Part shown: positions 34,395 through 44,073 of the stretch, in pieces
How the letters are laid out: every line of letters starts with the position of its first letter
How positions within the stretch are numbered: position 1 is the stretch's first letter
NCBI RefSeq assembly: GCF_020164455.1
Contig: NZ_JAIQWW010000017.1
Location: 97,017 to 161,016, forward strand
Length of the DNA: 64,000 bases
Direction of reading: 5' to 3'
Source of the DNA: Phyllobacterium chamaecytisi
GTDB lineage: Bacteria > Pseudomonadota > Alphaproteobacteria > Rhizobiales > Rhizobiaceae
Program-made: the position numbers and the translations under genes
The notes under the pieces: generated by a model
Told to the model about the DNA's origin: nothing
The model's database searches: none
Seen by the model: the letters and a program-made list of their open reading frames with translations, nothing else

Positions 34395-35330
34395 ATGACA
34401 CGTCACGCACAGGACTTTGCGGCCGATGCTTTCACACTGAAGCGGCGCAATGCCAATGGCGGCACCAAACCACTCAAAGGCTGGGGGTTTCGCAATGAAA
34501 CGGATCCGCTAACTGACGTGCTGCTTGGTTCGCCGGCTTTCCTTCGGCATATGGCGACAAGTTCGCTGTCGCGCAAACATTTGCGCGAAGCGCCTTGCAA
34601 TATCCAGACTGCGCAGGCCCAGCACAAGGAGCTGGTTGCAGCCTACGAACATTTTGGTGTGAAGATCCATTGGCACGAGCCGGAGCCTGAGCTGCCGATG
34701 CAGGTCTATTCACGTGATTCGAGTGTGATGACACCGTATGGTGCGATCATCACCGCCATGGCCAACTGGTGGCGTCGCGGCGAGAACTACGCGGCCATCC
34801 GCACCTATGAGCGGCTCGGCATTCCGATCTACGACATGGTCACTGCCGGCACATTCGAGGGCGGTGATTTCAACGTCATCGAGGAGGGCTGTGTGCTGAT
34901 CGGTTGCGGCGGCGCACGCACGCAGGAGGAGGGCGCCCGGCAGGTAGAAGACTGGTTCCGCAAGGAGGGCTGGGAGACGCGCCTTGCGTTTATCGACGAA
35001 TATTACGTCCACATCGATTTGATGGTTGTGCCGATCGCGCCGAAGCTTACTGCGGTTTGTCTTGCCTGCACCGAGCCGGCTATCGTCGACTGGCTGAGAT
35101 CCAAGGGTCACGAGATCATCGATGTACCATTTCAGGATACGATGAATCTGGGCTGCAACTTCATGTCGCTCGGCAAGGACCGCGTTATCGCACCGACATC
35201 AAGCAAAACGCTGATCGAGAAACTGCGGGCAACAGGTTTCGAAGTTGCTGCGGTCGATATGAGTGAAATCTCTAAAACCGGTGGTGGTATTCACTGCATG
35301 GCACAGGCGCTTTTGCGGTCACCGGAATAG
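34395..35330 (+). CDS. arginine deiminase/amidinotransferase-fold hydrolase
   Basis: A 311-residue guanidine-modifying-enzyme fold protein. Asp in SRDSSVM, the FEGGDFN block, catalytic His/Asp in YYVHIDLM and the nucleophile Cys in GGGIHCMAQALL are all at the expected places for ADI/DDAH/amidinotransferase members. It should hydrolyse or transfer an amidino group of a guanidino compound. The start MTRHAQDFAADA follows GGAGACAG. It is coupled to the amidohydrolase gene and likely acts in the same pathway. Confidence 0.88.
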   Translation: MTRHAQDFAADAFTLKRRNANGGTKPLKGWGFRNETDPLTDVLLGSPAFLRHMATSSLSRKHLREAPCNIQTAQAQHKELVAAYEHFGVKIHWHEPEPELPMQVYSRDSSVMTPYGAIITAMANWWRRGENYAAIRTYERLGIPIYDMVTAGTFEGGDFNVIEEGCVLIGCGGARTQEEGARQVEDWFRKEGWETRLAFIDEYYVHIDLMVVPIAPKLTAVCLACTEPAIVDWLRSKGHEIIDVPFQDTMNLGCNFMSLGKDRVIAPTSSKTLIEKLRATGFEVAAVDMSEISKTGGGIHCMAQALLRSPE

Positions 35331-35344
35331 GAATCGCAGACTAT

Positions 35345-35773
35345 TTAGATGGCGGGGCCGGGCGCGGATTGAACAATCTGGACACCGTTGATCTTGTAGG
35401 TGCCGTCTGGCTGTTTCACGAGTTGATAAATGGCAGTCCAGTCCTTGCCATCTGGCCCAGTGATCAGGACCTCCTGGATCACCTGATCGCCGGCGATCTT
35501 GTTTCGTCCGAAGGCGAAATTGCCTGGCCGATAGACAGGTTGGTAGGCTCTTTTGACCATCTCAAAAAAGAGGGATTCATTGAGGAACTTGCCCTGTATC
35601 TCTGGCGAAGCGAAAGAGAACGCGGTACTCGCATCGTTTTTGAGAAAGGCTTCTATTTGCTGTTTTATGACCGATTGAGCCGTTTCGACAGCCTCATCGG
35701 AAAAAGCAATCGCAGGCACAGCGAATAATAGCAATGCGCCGACCGCCAATCTCAAGCAAAACGCTCTACCCAT
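35345..35773 (-). CDS. DUF4864 secreted protein
   Basis: A 142-residue protein with signal peptide MGRAFCLRLAVGALLLFAVP. The mature NTF2-like domain (VIKQQIEAFLKNDASTAFSFASPEIQ, then IYQLVKQPDGTYKINGVQI) matches DUF4864, a family without assigned function. GAAGGAAGG precedes the ATG. It ends just after the convergent deiminase gene. Confidence 0.88.
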   Translation of the reverse strand: MGRAFCLRLAVGALLLFAVPAIAFSDEAVETAQSVIKQQIEAFLKNDASTAFSFASPEIQGKFLNESLFFEMVKRAYQPVYRPGNFAFGRNKIAGDQVIQEVLITGPDGKDWTAIYQLVKQPDGTYKINGVQIVQSAPGPAI

Positions 35774-35900
35774 ATCCTTCCTTCGCGATAAGTCCTCTTC
35801 ACCGGACCTCTCGTCACCAATATACGCTTTTCACGATCACCCGGAATTGAATTTCCGCCGGCAAAGCGCCATTCTGCCAACTATGAGGAGAGTCGCAGCA

Positions 35901-36602
35901 ATGCAAATAGTAAGGTGTCTGGCTTTCGCGATGGTGTTTTCAGCGTCTGTATCTCCATTTGGATACGATCCAGCTGTAGCAGCAGATTGTGGCAGTATGG
36001 CTTCGCCAGGCCTGGACTGGAGTGAGTGCAACAAGAAAAGCATCATCATTCCGGGGAGTAATCTGGAGGGGGCCAACCTGACTGGAACCGATTTCAATGC
36101 AACGGATCTAGGCAATTCCAACTTGACGTCTGCAAATTTCGAAAAGGCCAGCTTGATGCGGGCGTCTTTGGCGGGTGCCAAAGCCGAGAATGCCAACTTC
36201 TCAAGGGTTGAAGCCTATCGATCAAGTTTCACCGGCATTTCTGCCGATGGCGCATCTTTCGCCAGCGCGGAATTTCAGCGCGCCGATTTCAGCGGAGCAA
36301 GCCTCAAGAAAGCAAACTTTGAGAAAGCGGAACTGGGGCGTGCGAATTTCCAAAAGGCTATATTGACGGACGCGCGGTTTTGGCTTGCCAACCTCTCGCG
36401 TGCCGACCTGACGGGCTCTACCATCGAGGGTAAACCGGTGTTCGAAGGGGCATTCATGTTTCGCACCAGAATAGAAGGTCTGGACCTGTCAGCTGCGCAG
36501 GGCCTGCAACAGCCACAAATCGACCTCGCGTGTGGCGATACGTCGACAAAGCTGCCGGCTGGACTGTCTACTCCCGGCAGTTGGCCATGCTCGGCTGATT
36601 GA
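35901..36602 (+). CDS. secreted pentapeptide-repeat protein
   Basis: A 233-residue protein with signal peptide (MQIVRCLAFAMVFSASVS, ending near VAA) and about 20 pentapeptide units of the A(D/N)Lxx type between residues ~45 and ~185, for example LEGANLTGTDFNATDLGNSN. This should fold as a right-handed quadrilateral beta-helix in the periplasm. The start follows AGGAGAG; two earlier ATGs lack a site. Function unknown; DNA-mimic roles are known only for cytoplasmic members. Confidence 0.88.
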   Translation: MQIVRCLAFAMVFSASVSPFGYDPAVAADCGSMASPGLDWSECNKKSIIIPGSNLEGANLTGTDFNATDLGNSNLTSANFEKASLMRASLAGAKAENANFSRVEAYRSSFTGISADGASFASAEFQRADFSGASLKKANFEKAELGRANFQKAILTDARFWLANLSRADLTGSTIEGKPVFEGAFMFRTRIEGLDLSAAQGLQQPQIDLACGDTSTKLPAGLSTPGSWPCSAD

Positions 36603-36609
36603 GAAGCCA

Positions 36610-36915
36610 CTAGAGTTGATCATTATAAGGTTCTTTTGTTTCTCCAACGAGTTTGGCCAGTTCTGAGAACGACCACGGTTTTTCTGCTCCGGTATCGTTG
36701 GCGACCTGGAGGACCCTGATAGGAAAGCAAACCGCATCGCGGTTCGACGGCGTAAGGCCGTCAGCAAAACGATTATCCCCGTGAGCTGTGGCCTCGGCTT
36801 TATGAAACGCGACGTCCAGCTCTTCTTGCGAAATAAGCCCCTTGGCCACGAGCAACCGGTTTATCGATGCAATGGCGAGACAGAGACCTTCAATTTGCAG
36901 ATTGGCTGCGTTCAT
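36610..36915 (-). CDS. conserved hypothetical protein
   Basis: A 101-residue soluble protein starting MNAANLQIEGLCLAIASINR, with GGAGGACC eight bases before. It contains KGLISQEELDVAFHKAEATA and ends near SFSELAKLVGETKE. The pattern (a short helical domain with an ISQEEL turn) occurs in small rhizobial proteins of unknown function. A longer frame to 37011 has no ribosome-binding site. Confidence 0.6.
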   Translation of the reverse strand: MNAANLQIEGLCLAIASINRLLVAKGLISQEELDVAFHKAEATAHGDNRFADGLTPSNRDAVCFPIRVLQVANDTGAEKPWSFSELAKLVGETKEPYNDQL

Positions 36916-37180
36916 GGCTGGTCCTCCTGGTTGAATTCGCTCAACGTTTGGAAGCGCAATTCGATCCAATTCAAAGGAGCTAATCTCGGCGACATGGTCC
37001 GTGAGGAACAAGTGAGGCCCAGATAGCCCATTTTGGTTGGACTATACTGAGCCTCGTGTCAGGGTACTTTTTGGAACTTGTCCAATGCCACCCTGGCAGA
37101 GGTGAAACGCGCAATGAGCGCGATGGTTCCAAACTTTTTCAATGTGCTCACCATCTTGCATGGTGAACTGCAAGAAAATC

Positions 37181-38158
37181 CTATGCTATTCGTGGATTCA
37201 CCCAATACTGACCGCCATCTCGCGTGGTCCAGCCGGTAATTTCCTGCCTGTCCTGAACATAGTGGAAAGCTGTGGGTCTCTCCCGCACGAGTTTCCATCC
37301 GTTATTGTGAAACAGTTCAAGCAGTTCGCCTTCGATCTTCCTGGAATGGGTTCCGATAAATATGCATCGGACCTGTCTATTCAGAACATCCATTGATGAG
37401 GAAAGGACAATGTGTTCCATTCCCTGAATATCGACATGGACCAAGTCCGTAACACCCTGCGGCAATAAGTCAGCGATCCGGTACCCTCTAACCTCCTCGT
37501 GATCGACTGCGCGCCCCACATAATCAACATCCACCATATGCGTTTCAGTTCGACCGCCGTTTTCTCCAGCGTTGGCAACTTTCGGAAAATAGAGCGTGCA
37601 CTCTTCGGATGCGACAGCTCCATTGATCAGGTTGACGTGTATGGAATCTTTTGAAATGCCATTCTCGGCAAGATGACCATCTATGAGGCTAAACAGGTAC
37701 TTGCTCGCCTCCACGGCCGTTACGGAGATGTCCTTGCGCCCGGATCTTGCTGCAATAACAGCGGAAAAACACGTCCACGGGGCGTAAGACGCACCAAATT
37801 CTGCCACGGTGAACGAGCCGGCCGGAGCTCGTTCAAGCGCATCAAGTGTCGCAAAATATTCGATAGCTTCAGCGCGGAGTTGATCGTCTGGAATTGGTGG
37901 CGAAGCATTTACTGTACCCGCCATATGGGACGCCCACGGATGAAGGTCTGCACTGGTCCGAATCCCGAAATAGTCAATAATCTTGCCTTGCTGGGGGGCA
38001 GATGGCGCGGAGTATTTGGCAAAAAGTGCAGCGTCCTGTTCTTCCCATCCTCCAAAGAAATCATCGCCGAGAGTAGCGCGAGCTTTTCTGGCTTGTTGTA
38101 AGCGGGTATCTGACGAAGCCTGAGCCTTTTTCGAGGATAATTTTAAGAAATTGAACAT
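37181..38158 (-). CDS. FkbM-family methyltransferase
   Basis: A 325-residue SAM-dependent methyltransferase of the FkbM group, here with a longer N-terminus. VAEFGASYAPWTCFSAVIAAR is the SAM-binding loop, VTAVEAS the acidic end of strand 2, and LVHVDIQGMEHIVL the conserved block of the family. It would O-methylate a sugar of the surface polysaccharide. The start MFNFLKLSS follows CGGGAG; a longer frame to 38284 overlaps the glycosyltransferase. It is the last gene of the long minus-strand export unit. Confidence 0.85.
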   Translation of the reverse strand: MFNFLKLSSKKAQASSDTRLQQARKARATLGDDFFGGWEEQDAALFAKYSAPSAPQQGKIIDYFGIRTSADLHPWASHMAGTVNASPPIPDDQLRAEAIEYFATLDALERAPAGSFTVAEFGASYAPWTCFSAVIAARSGRKDISVTAVEASKYLFSLIDGHLAENGISKDSIHVNLINGAVASEECTLYFPKVANAGENGGRTETHMVDVDYVGRAVDHEEVRGYRIADLLPQGVTDLVHVDIQGMEHIVLSSSMDVLNRQVRCIFIGTHSRKIEGELLELFHNNGWKLVRERPTAFHYVQDRQEITGWTTRDGGQYWVNPRIA

Positions 38159-38280
38159 GTTCTCCCGCCTAACGTTAAAATTGATGGCCATGACTTTGCG
38201 TTGGCTGACATTTCTTCTCGATACCTTGCCGCAGAACAAGCCAATAGATGGCTTCAACTGCCGATGGATAGCGTCAAATG

Positions 38281-39708
38281 TCAATCGCCGACGGGGTTCG
38301 CGGTGCCAATGCCAAGCAATGCCTCGGCCCTACCAAACACGGTCCCCGCCGTGTTCTCCCACCTCGGGGCGTTATACTCTTTTCCGATACGCTTTTCCGC
38401 TTCCGACAATGCTTTGGGATTGTTGAAGTACCATTCAAGGCGCTCGGCCCATTTTTCAACATCCCACGGATCGAGGTACTCAACGAGATCGCCGCCAGCT
38501 TCCGGGATGGAGGCGACATTCGAAGCGAGACAGAATTTGCCTGCAGAAAGGCTTTCGGCGACGGCCAGGCCCCAACCCTCGTATAAAGATGGAAAAACTG
38601 TGAAAAGCGCGTTTTTATAAAGCCAGGTCAAATCCGCATCACTCACATTTGTAAGCATTTCAACGCGATTCTTTACACGCCCATCAAATCGCAGATCGGC
38701 CAGAAAGTCATTTACGCCCCAGCCCGGCATGCCGACGAACACCAGTTTCGGCAAGTTTTTAACGCCTTTATCGACAAGGCGCGTATATGCACGATAAAGC
38801 GTTTCGTGATTTTTCCGACGCTCGATCGTCGAAACGAAAAGGATGAAGCGATCACCGACTGCTTCCTTCGTGTGGTGGGAAACGTCAGAATCGTTCGATG
38901 CTGGAAGGTGGCTGCCAAGCTTGATAACGGTTGTCTCGGGTACAGGTGTCCCGAGTTCGTTCAACAGGGCCAGCAAGTCGCGTTTGCTGCATTCGGAAAT
39001 GCTCACAAATTCGTCGGCACACCAAGCAAGATCGGCGAAATAATGCGCAAACTTTGCAGCGACATCGCCAACGCAAAGATGAGGGTATTTGACCGGGATC
39101 ACATCGTAGCAACAGAATATTGCTCTAAAGCCCAAAAGTTCTTTCTGTTCAGCGATATAAACGAGGTTTTTCTGATCCCAATCCAGGCCAAGTGATATGT
39201 AGACGTCTCCCTTGGAGAATGGGGCGTTCGCCATGTCGGGTGTCAAACGTGCTAGTAGCGGAGCGGTTCGGCCCACCGGACGGCGCAGGGCACCAAAAGC
39301 TCTTCGGAACTCCCGGAGGCCGTTGATACCTGCCTCTGCAGCTTCGCGTCTGAGGGACAGGGAACGAAAGATAGATTCGCCGATGCCGCGCGGTAGCTTG
39401 CTCAAACCACGCTTAACGACTATCGCCAGTCGAATAATCAGGGGGAGAGCAGGGCGGGCGAGTGTGCCATCCATCGCCGGTGATACAACGGGAGTCTGGT
39501 GAGCGTGGCCAATCCTGTCAATTGTCTGCCTTACGTCGGAGGCTGGGACCTTTATATAACCCGCATGACGATCAAAGCGGCAGAATTCGACCCCCGACCC
39601 TAATTGGTCGAGCGCATATTTGGCACATTCCGCCTCGACCCTGATAACGCCAACAGCTGGTCGATTCCACTGAAGTATCGACGTAACATCAAACCAGATT
39701 TTACTCAC
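38281..39708 (-). CDS. GT4-type glycosyltransferase
   Basis: A 475-residue GT-B enzyme with a GTG start. FVSTIERRKNHETLYRAYTRL opens the C-terminal nucleotide-sugar domain and FPSLYEGWGLAVAESLSAGK carries the E-x7-E motif. The N-terminal half starts KIWFDVTSILQWNRPAVGVIRVE, a pattern typical of glycosyltransferase genes in Rhizobiales O-antigen clusters. It probably transfers a sugar to the chain primer. Its start overlaps the preceding gene by 8 bp. Confidence 0.9.
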   Translation of the reverse strand: MSKIWFDVTSILQWNRPAVGVIRVEAECAKYALDQLGSGVEFCRFDRHAGYIKVPASDVRQTIDRIGHAHQTPVVSPAMDGTLARPALPLIIRLAIVVKRGLSKLPRGIGESIFRSLSLRREAAEAGINGLREFRRAFGALRRPVGRTAPLLARLTPDMANAPFSKGDVYISLGLDWDQKNLVYIAEQKELLGFRAIFCCYDVIPVKYPHLCVGDVAAKFAHYFADLAWCADEFVSISECSKRDLLALLNELGTPVPETTVIKLGSHLPASNDSDVSHHTKEAVGDRFILFVSTIERRKNHETLYRAYTRLVDKGVKNLPKLVFVGMPGWGVNDFLADLRFDGRVKNRVEMLTNVSDADLTWLYKNALFTVFPSLYEGWGLAVAESLSAGKFCLASNVASIPEAGGDLVEYLDPWDVEKWAERLEWYFNNPKALSEAEKRIGKEYNAPRWENTAGTVFGRAEALLGIGTANPVGD

Positions 39709-40948
39709 TACGCACCTTTTCGCGTTTCAGTTTGTCAACCATCGCTGGCAAAGGAGCCAGACAAACGTCCCAGCGCAGGCTTTGACGAAGTTCCGATTGT
39801 TGAGAGCCAGCCTGCAATGGCACGGCTCGCGGGCGAGCAAGGACATCCTTAACCGCGCGTTGAAATTCCTTTGCATTGGCTCCCACGATCACTTCCGGGA
39901 GTTCAACAAACGATTCAAAGCCCCTGAAGGCAGATGGTGTGCCGACAACGTACGCGCCGGAGTACAGAGCTTCGGCGGTCTTGATATTCGAGCCGCCGCC
40001 GAAGGGTATTGGCAGGATAAAGCCATGCGCCAACGATTTAACCGCAGCAAGATCACGATCGGACAGTGTGAACAACAGTTGCAGTCGCGACAGATTCAAG
40101 GTCGACCATTTCGTATTGCTCATAACTTGATAAATGTGCTCGGTCACGCTGCCTGCAATGACCAGCCTGCTGGTTGGAGGAAAGCATCCAAGGGATTCTC
40201 CAAAAACTTGCGCGAAACCGGTAAAATTGGGCGGATGCGCGCTCGCCACATAGAGAAGCCAAGGGTGCTTCGGGAGCTTCTGGCGCCACTCTGCAATGGC
40301 GTCCTCGTCGGCTTGCCAGGGTTCGATGCCGTTCGGCAACAATTTGACATTCTTCACGCCCCAGCTCGTCAAGACGTCGACCTCTTCCTGCGTTACGGCA
40401 ACAGTCAAGTCGGCTTCCCCTGCTGCCTTCCGCTCGAGCTGATCGACCGCCTCAATGGCATCTTCACACTCCACGATATTCCAATCATTGAAGATGCCGC
40501 GCTTCAGCGGAGCCTCAATGTTTTGCGAACCATAGACAAGGAACGATGAAGAATATTTTGGGCTTTCCCGCAGTGCCTTGGCCAGTGGCCACAGCCACGG
40601 CTGTTCAACGTGGATTACATCAATACGATCTGGAATGTTCGCGAGGATTTGCGGCAACGCGCCATCCTCACTGCTTGCAAATGCTCCAGAAGCGATATCC
40701 GTAACGAACGGAAGGTTCTGGCCATTGAACAGCCTGTAGGAGCTATCGGCGGGAAATCCGACGTCACGAGGCCCGGTATTCCATTTCGGGTAAGCCTCTT
40801 CCGGGTATACGGCGAGGGGAACAACGCTCCACCCCGCGTTCTCATAGACACGCTTGATATTCAACAGCCGCACTTCGCCACCATGTTTGGGCGCGACGAG
40901 CGGATACGTGCTGAGGATAAGAACCGTGCCTTTGGGCGAGGTAGACAT
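39701..40948 (-). CDS. glycosyltransferase
   Basis: A 415-residue GT-B-type protein. TVLILSTYPLVAPKHGGEVR opens the acceptor domain and IPFGGGSNIKTAEALYSGAYVVGTP is a donor-site block like that of GT4 enzymes, though the E-x7-E motif is not clean. The start MSTSPKGTV follows GGGAAATCC. It is followed 8 bp inside its end by the next glycosyltransferase. Confidence 0.85.
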   Translation of the reverse strand: MSTSPKGTVLILSTYPLVAPKHGGEVRLLNIKRVYENAGWSVVPLAVYPEEAYPKWNTGPRDVGFPADSSYRLFNGQNLPFVTDIASGAFASSEDGALPQILANIPDRIDVIHVEQPWLWPLAKALRESPKYSSSFLVYGSQNIEAPLKRGIFNDWNIVECEDAIEAVDQLERKAAGEADLTVAVTQEEVDVLTSWGVKNVKLLPNGIEPWQADEDAIAEWRQKLPKHPWLLYVASAHPPNFTGFAQVFGESLGCFPPTSRLVIAGSVTEHIYQVMSNTKWSTLNLSRLQLLFTLSDRDLAAVKSLAHGFILPIPFGGGSNIKTAEALYSGAYVVGTPSAFRGFESFVELPEVIVGANAKEFQRAVKDVLARPRAVPLQAGSQQSELRQSLRWDVCLAPLPAMVDKLKREKVRSE

Positions 40949-41013
40949 TGGATTTCCCATGTTCAATATAGCTGGTTGCAGCTGAGAGACACCTTGCAAC
41001 CGAATCACTGCTG

Positions 41014-41976
41014 CTATAGGCGAAATAATCGCATGAATCTACGATATGGATATGTCACTTTCCAAGACCAGCTCTTGTAAATAGCCTCCAGCTCATGGGC
41101 TTTTACTGACACTAGTTCTTCAAGTTCACTGTTCTTGAGTTCGCTTTTCGAAACAACATTCATCAAGTCAAATATCTCGATAACCTGTTTGTTCTGTTGC
41201 TGTTTCAGATCGGATATCTCGATGTTTTGCGTGGCAAGAAGTTTTTCTAGCTCTTCTGCGCGTTTGTTAACAACTGTGGCGACACTCGTTTGAGCTGTTC
41301 CAGAAATCGCAAAATCGTCGAAAATATTCGGCCCCACACCAAAGGCCTTCTTTAGATCGAGACGTTCTGATGAGACATAATAGCGGCTTAGCCCGTCGAA
41401 ATGAGCGAACTCATAACCTATACCGAGCAGTATCGGCTCCCAACATTCATGCGAAGGTATCTGCGAATTGGGCTTGGTACTCTCCATCACTACAATCCAA
41501 GGCTTTGCGCTGGACGGCAGCCAACTTTCCAGAACGGATTGCTCCATTCCTTCCACGTCGATTTTGAGCCAATGAATTTCACGCGGGCCGACATGTTCGA
41601 ACAGTTTGTTGAGCGCCATCAATGGCACCGTGGTTTCTACAATTTTGACGCCATTCGCCCTGTGCAATTCTGCTACTGCCAAATCCCCGGTACTCAATCC
41701 GGTTTCAGGAATCTCGAAAAAGGCGATTTCTCCCTCTCCATTTCCTATCGCTGATTGCACAACTTCTTCGTCAGGGCGGTTGGCGCGTAATTTCCCGGCA
41801 TAGGTCGCCGTTGGCTCCACATGCAGCCCGCGCCAACCTTTCTCATAGAATCCGCGGCTGACGGAATCGATGACCGGATCCTGTGCGCCTATATCGATGT
41901 AGAAGCCGTTCTCTAAATGTTTGAGGGCACGCCAAAGGATCACATCCTCGAAATTTTGTGCGTATGAAATGAACAT
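41014..41976 (-). CDS. FkbM methyltransferase with C-terminal coiled coil
   Basis: A 320-residue protein. Residues 1-~205 are an FkbM methyltransferase (SYAQNFEDVILWRAL, NGFYIDIGAQDP, HWLKIDVEGMEQ). Residues ~225-300 form a long coiled coil rich in Glu, Lys, Leu and Gln (AEELEKLLATQNIEISDLKQ onward), then a basic, aromatic tail SWSWKVTYPYRRFMRLFRL that looks membrane-associating. The plan resembles chain-terminating O-antigen methyltransferases that measure chain length with a coiled coil. Start ATG overlaps the previous stop by one base (TGATG). Confidence 0.88.
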   Translation of the reverse strand: MFISYAQNFEDVILWRALKHLENGFYIDIGAQDPVIDSVSRGFYEKGWRGLHVEPTATYAGKLRANRPDEEVVQSAIGNGEGEIAFFEIPETGLSTGDLAVAELHRANGVKIVETTVPLMALNKLFEHVGPREIHWLKIDVEGMEQSVLESWLPSSAKPWIVVMESTKPNSQIPSHECWEPILLGIGYEFAHFDGLSRYYVSSERLDLKKAFGVGPNIFDDFAISGTAQTSVATVVNKRAEELEKLLATQNIEISDLKQQQNKQVIEIFDLMNVVSKSELKNSELEELVSVKAHELEAIYKSWSWKVTYPYRRFMRLFRL

Positions 41977-42836
41977 CAAAGCTCCGGGAACAATGAATTA
42001 CGTGCCGTATTGCGACTAATTTCAGGAAATTTCAAACGAGCATCCTGTTCGAAGAAACTCGCAACGATGAGACCATCGCCGCTAAATGATTCTTGAACAT
42101 CGTGCTCCACAAAAATTGTGCCGCCCAAGCGGGTCACTGCAGCCACACAATCTTTGTGAGTTGTCTTCGAACCCGAAATTGAACTGTGATGCGTTGAGAC
42201 AACGAGAAAACGAACTAGATTTCTTGAAACGGCGGAGTGCATCGACTCCAGAAAGGCAAGTTCTGCACCTTGCACATCCAAGTGCAAAACTTCGATTACG
42301 TCATCATTGCAAAGCGTAACCAGGTGGTCCATATCAAAACACGGCAAGGTAACATCTTGCTTCTTGCTCTCAGCACGAAATGTAAGTTGATCAGCGTAGG
42401 TGCCACCGATCCAGGCGTTGTGAAAATCCACGCGGTTCTGCAGACTGTTTAACGACGCATTTTTCTGCCCGACCTGAAGATTAAGGGAATCGGGTTCGAC
42501 GCAAATTGCCCGGGAGCCAGGAACGTCTTTCAAATACCAAAGGCTATAATAAGCCCAGAAAGCTCCAAGTTCGACGACTAATGAGTTGTGGCGCGAGAAC
42601 CGCACAATGCTGTCAAAAATGAGCTCCTCTTGTGGCTCGTGATGTCCCCGTAGAGCTCGTATGACGTGTGCCATCCAATCGCCGTAATAACCGCCAGCGA
42701 CGACCTTGAGACCATTGTGCATGATCTGAACCGGACCACCTGAGGTTTCAATTATCGTGCCTGCGTCAGAAACTTTGCGGATAGTTTCTGCATCGGTGCA
42801 ATTGATGGTCATGAGGGTACGGCCAAGCAAATCCAT
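41976..42836 (-). CDS. FkbM-family methyltransferase
   Basis: A 286-residue FkbM-type enzyme. LVVELGAFWAYYSLWYLKDVPG is the SAM loop, AICVEPD the second strand, and EVLHLDVQGAELAFLESM the family block. It probably methylates a sugar hydroxyl on the growing chain. Its stop overlaps the next gene and its ATG lies just after the Wzt stop (4-bp gap), with GAGAGG ahead. Confidence 0.87.
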   Translation of the reverse strand: MDLLGRTLMTINCTDAETIRKVSDAGTIIETSGGPVQIMHNGLKVVAGGYYGDWMAHVIRALRGHHEPQEELIFDSIVRFSRHNSLVVELGAFWAYYSLWYLKDVPGSRAICVEPDSLNLQVGQKNASLNSLQNRVDFHNAWIGGTYADQLTFRAESKKQDVTLPCFDMDHLVTLCNDDVIEVLHLDVQGAELAFLESMHSAVSRNLVRFLVVSTHHSSISGSKTTHKDCVAAVTRLGGTIFVEHDVQESFSGDGLIVASFFEQDARLKFPEISRNTARNSLFPEL

Positions 42837-42840
42837 CGGA

Positions 42841-44073
42841 TCAACCTCTCACTATTTCGATCTGCGCATTAAGAGCCGATGAGCCCACAAAGATCGGCCG
42901 AGTTGTATTGACGACGTCAAAAACCACGACGTTGTCCTGCCATTCATAGTTGGCGTCGAGATGCGTGTCTGATCCCGTGACTGCCGTCGAAAAACCATAA
43001 GAGCCCGGACCAAGATCGCAGCTAAACGCAATATCAAAATGCAATTTTTGGCCAACGGCTGGTTTCTCAAGGATTTGGCGTGTATGCCAAGTGTTCGTCC
43101 CCCAAATGATATGCCCGGTACGATCTCGCAGCATCAGCCCGAGGACAAGCTTTGGCAGCTGCTCCTTCACTTCGACATCGACGCGCAGAATCAGTTTCTG
43201 ACCCACGACTGCAGTGCTAACCGGCGTCAATGCCTTGGCATCCAAGAGTTGGACACTAGCGGCAAACGCCTGAAACGTACCTGAGCGTGTGTGCAGCCAA
43301 CCCTTGTCATTGCGCTTTTGTTCAACGGAAAGTTTGGCGTTCTCCCGGTCGGCGATCATCGCATTGTAGAAGTCGACAACTTCATCGGGATCACCATCCT
43401 TCAGGACGGTACCTTTGTCCAAGAGGATAACTCGGTCACACAAAGCACGCACGTCGCCCAGACCGTGGGTCACGAGGAGAATAGACGAGCCCTGCGCCTT
43501 GAACTGCCGGATACGATCGAAACTTTTGTGCTGGAAGTAACTGTCGCCAACCGAAAGTACCTCATCGACGATAAGGACGTCGGGGCGCTTTGCCGTGGCA
43601 AGCGCAAATGCCAAGCGTGCCATCATTCCGCTTGAGTAGACACGAATCGGTTGATCGAAAAATTCACCGATCTCGGCAAAATCTTCAATAGCAGGCATCA
43701 TTTCCGTGAGTTCCTGCTGTGAGAACCCCATAAGGCCTCCGGCCTGATAAATATTTTGTCGCCCGGTAAACTCGGCATTAAATCCGAGACCCAACTCCAG
43801 TATTGCACTGATACGTCCATTTACACTGATCGTACCTTCAGTAGGGCGCACCGTACCGGTAACCATTTTAAGTATCGTGCTTTTGCCTGCACCATTCTGG
43901 CCAATCAGCGCGACAGCTTCACCCTGCATCACCTGAAATGAAATGTTCTTGCTCGCCAGGAATTCGCTTGTGGGTGCGATAGATGCGCCGAACCAGTTTG
44001 CAAAGCGCTGGAGGTTGCTCCTGTAGGTTGCATAGCACTTGGTAACATTGGAAACGTTAAGGACAACAGACAT
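42841..44073 (-). CDS. wzt: O-antigen ABC exporter ATPase with carbohydrate-binding domain
   Basis: A 410-residue Wzt-type ATPase. Walker A GQNGAGKST is at 58-66, signature YSSGMMARLAFALA near 147, Walker B PDVLIVDEVLSVGD near 166. Residues ~250-410 are a Wzt C-terminal beta-sandwich, which in E. coli O9a reads the chain end before export. Start ATG overlaps the Wzm stop by one base (TGATG). Together with Wzm it exports an undecaprenyl-linked chain assembled in the cytoplasm. Confidence 0.93.
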   Translation of the reverse strand: MSVVLNVSNVTKCYATYRSNLQRFANWFGASIAPTSEFLASKNISFQVMQGEAVALIGQNGAGKSTILKMVTGTVRPTEGTISVNGRISAILELGLGFNAEFTGRQNIYQAGGLMGFSQQELTEMMPAIEDFAEIGEFFDQPIRVYSSGMMARLAFALATAKRPDVLIVDEVLSVGDSYFQHKSFDRIRQFKAQGSSILLVTHGLGDVRALCDRVILLDKGTVLKDGDPDEVVDFYNAMIADRENAKLSVEQKRNDKGWLHTRSGTFQAFAASVQLLDAKALTPVSTAVVGQKLILRVDVEVKEQLPKLVLGLMLRDRTGHIIWGTNTWHTRQILEKPAVGQKLHFDIAFSCDLGPGSYGFSTAVTGSDTHLDANYEWQDNVVVFDVVNTTRPIFVGSSALNAQIEIVRG

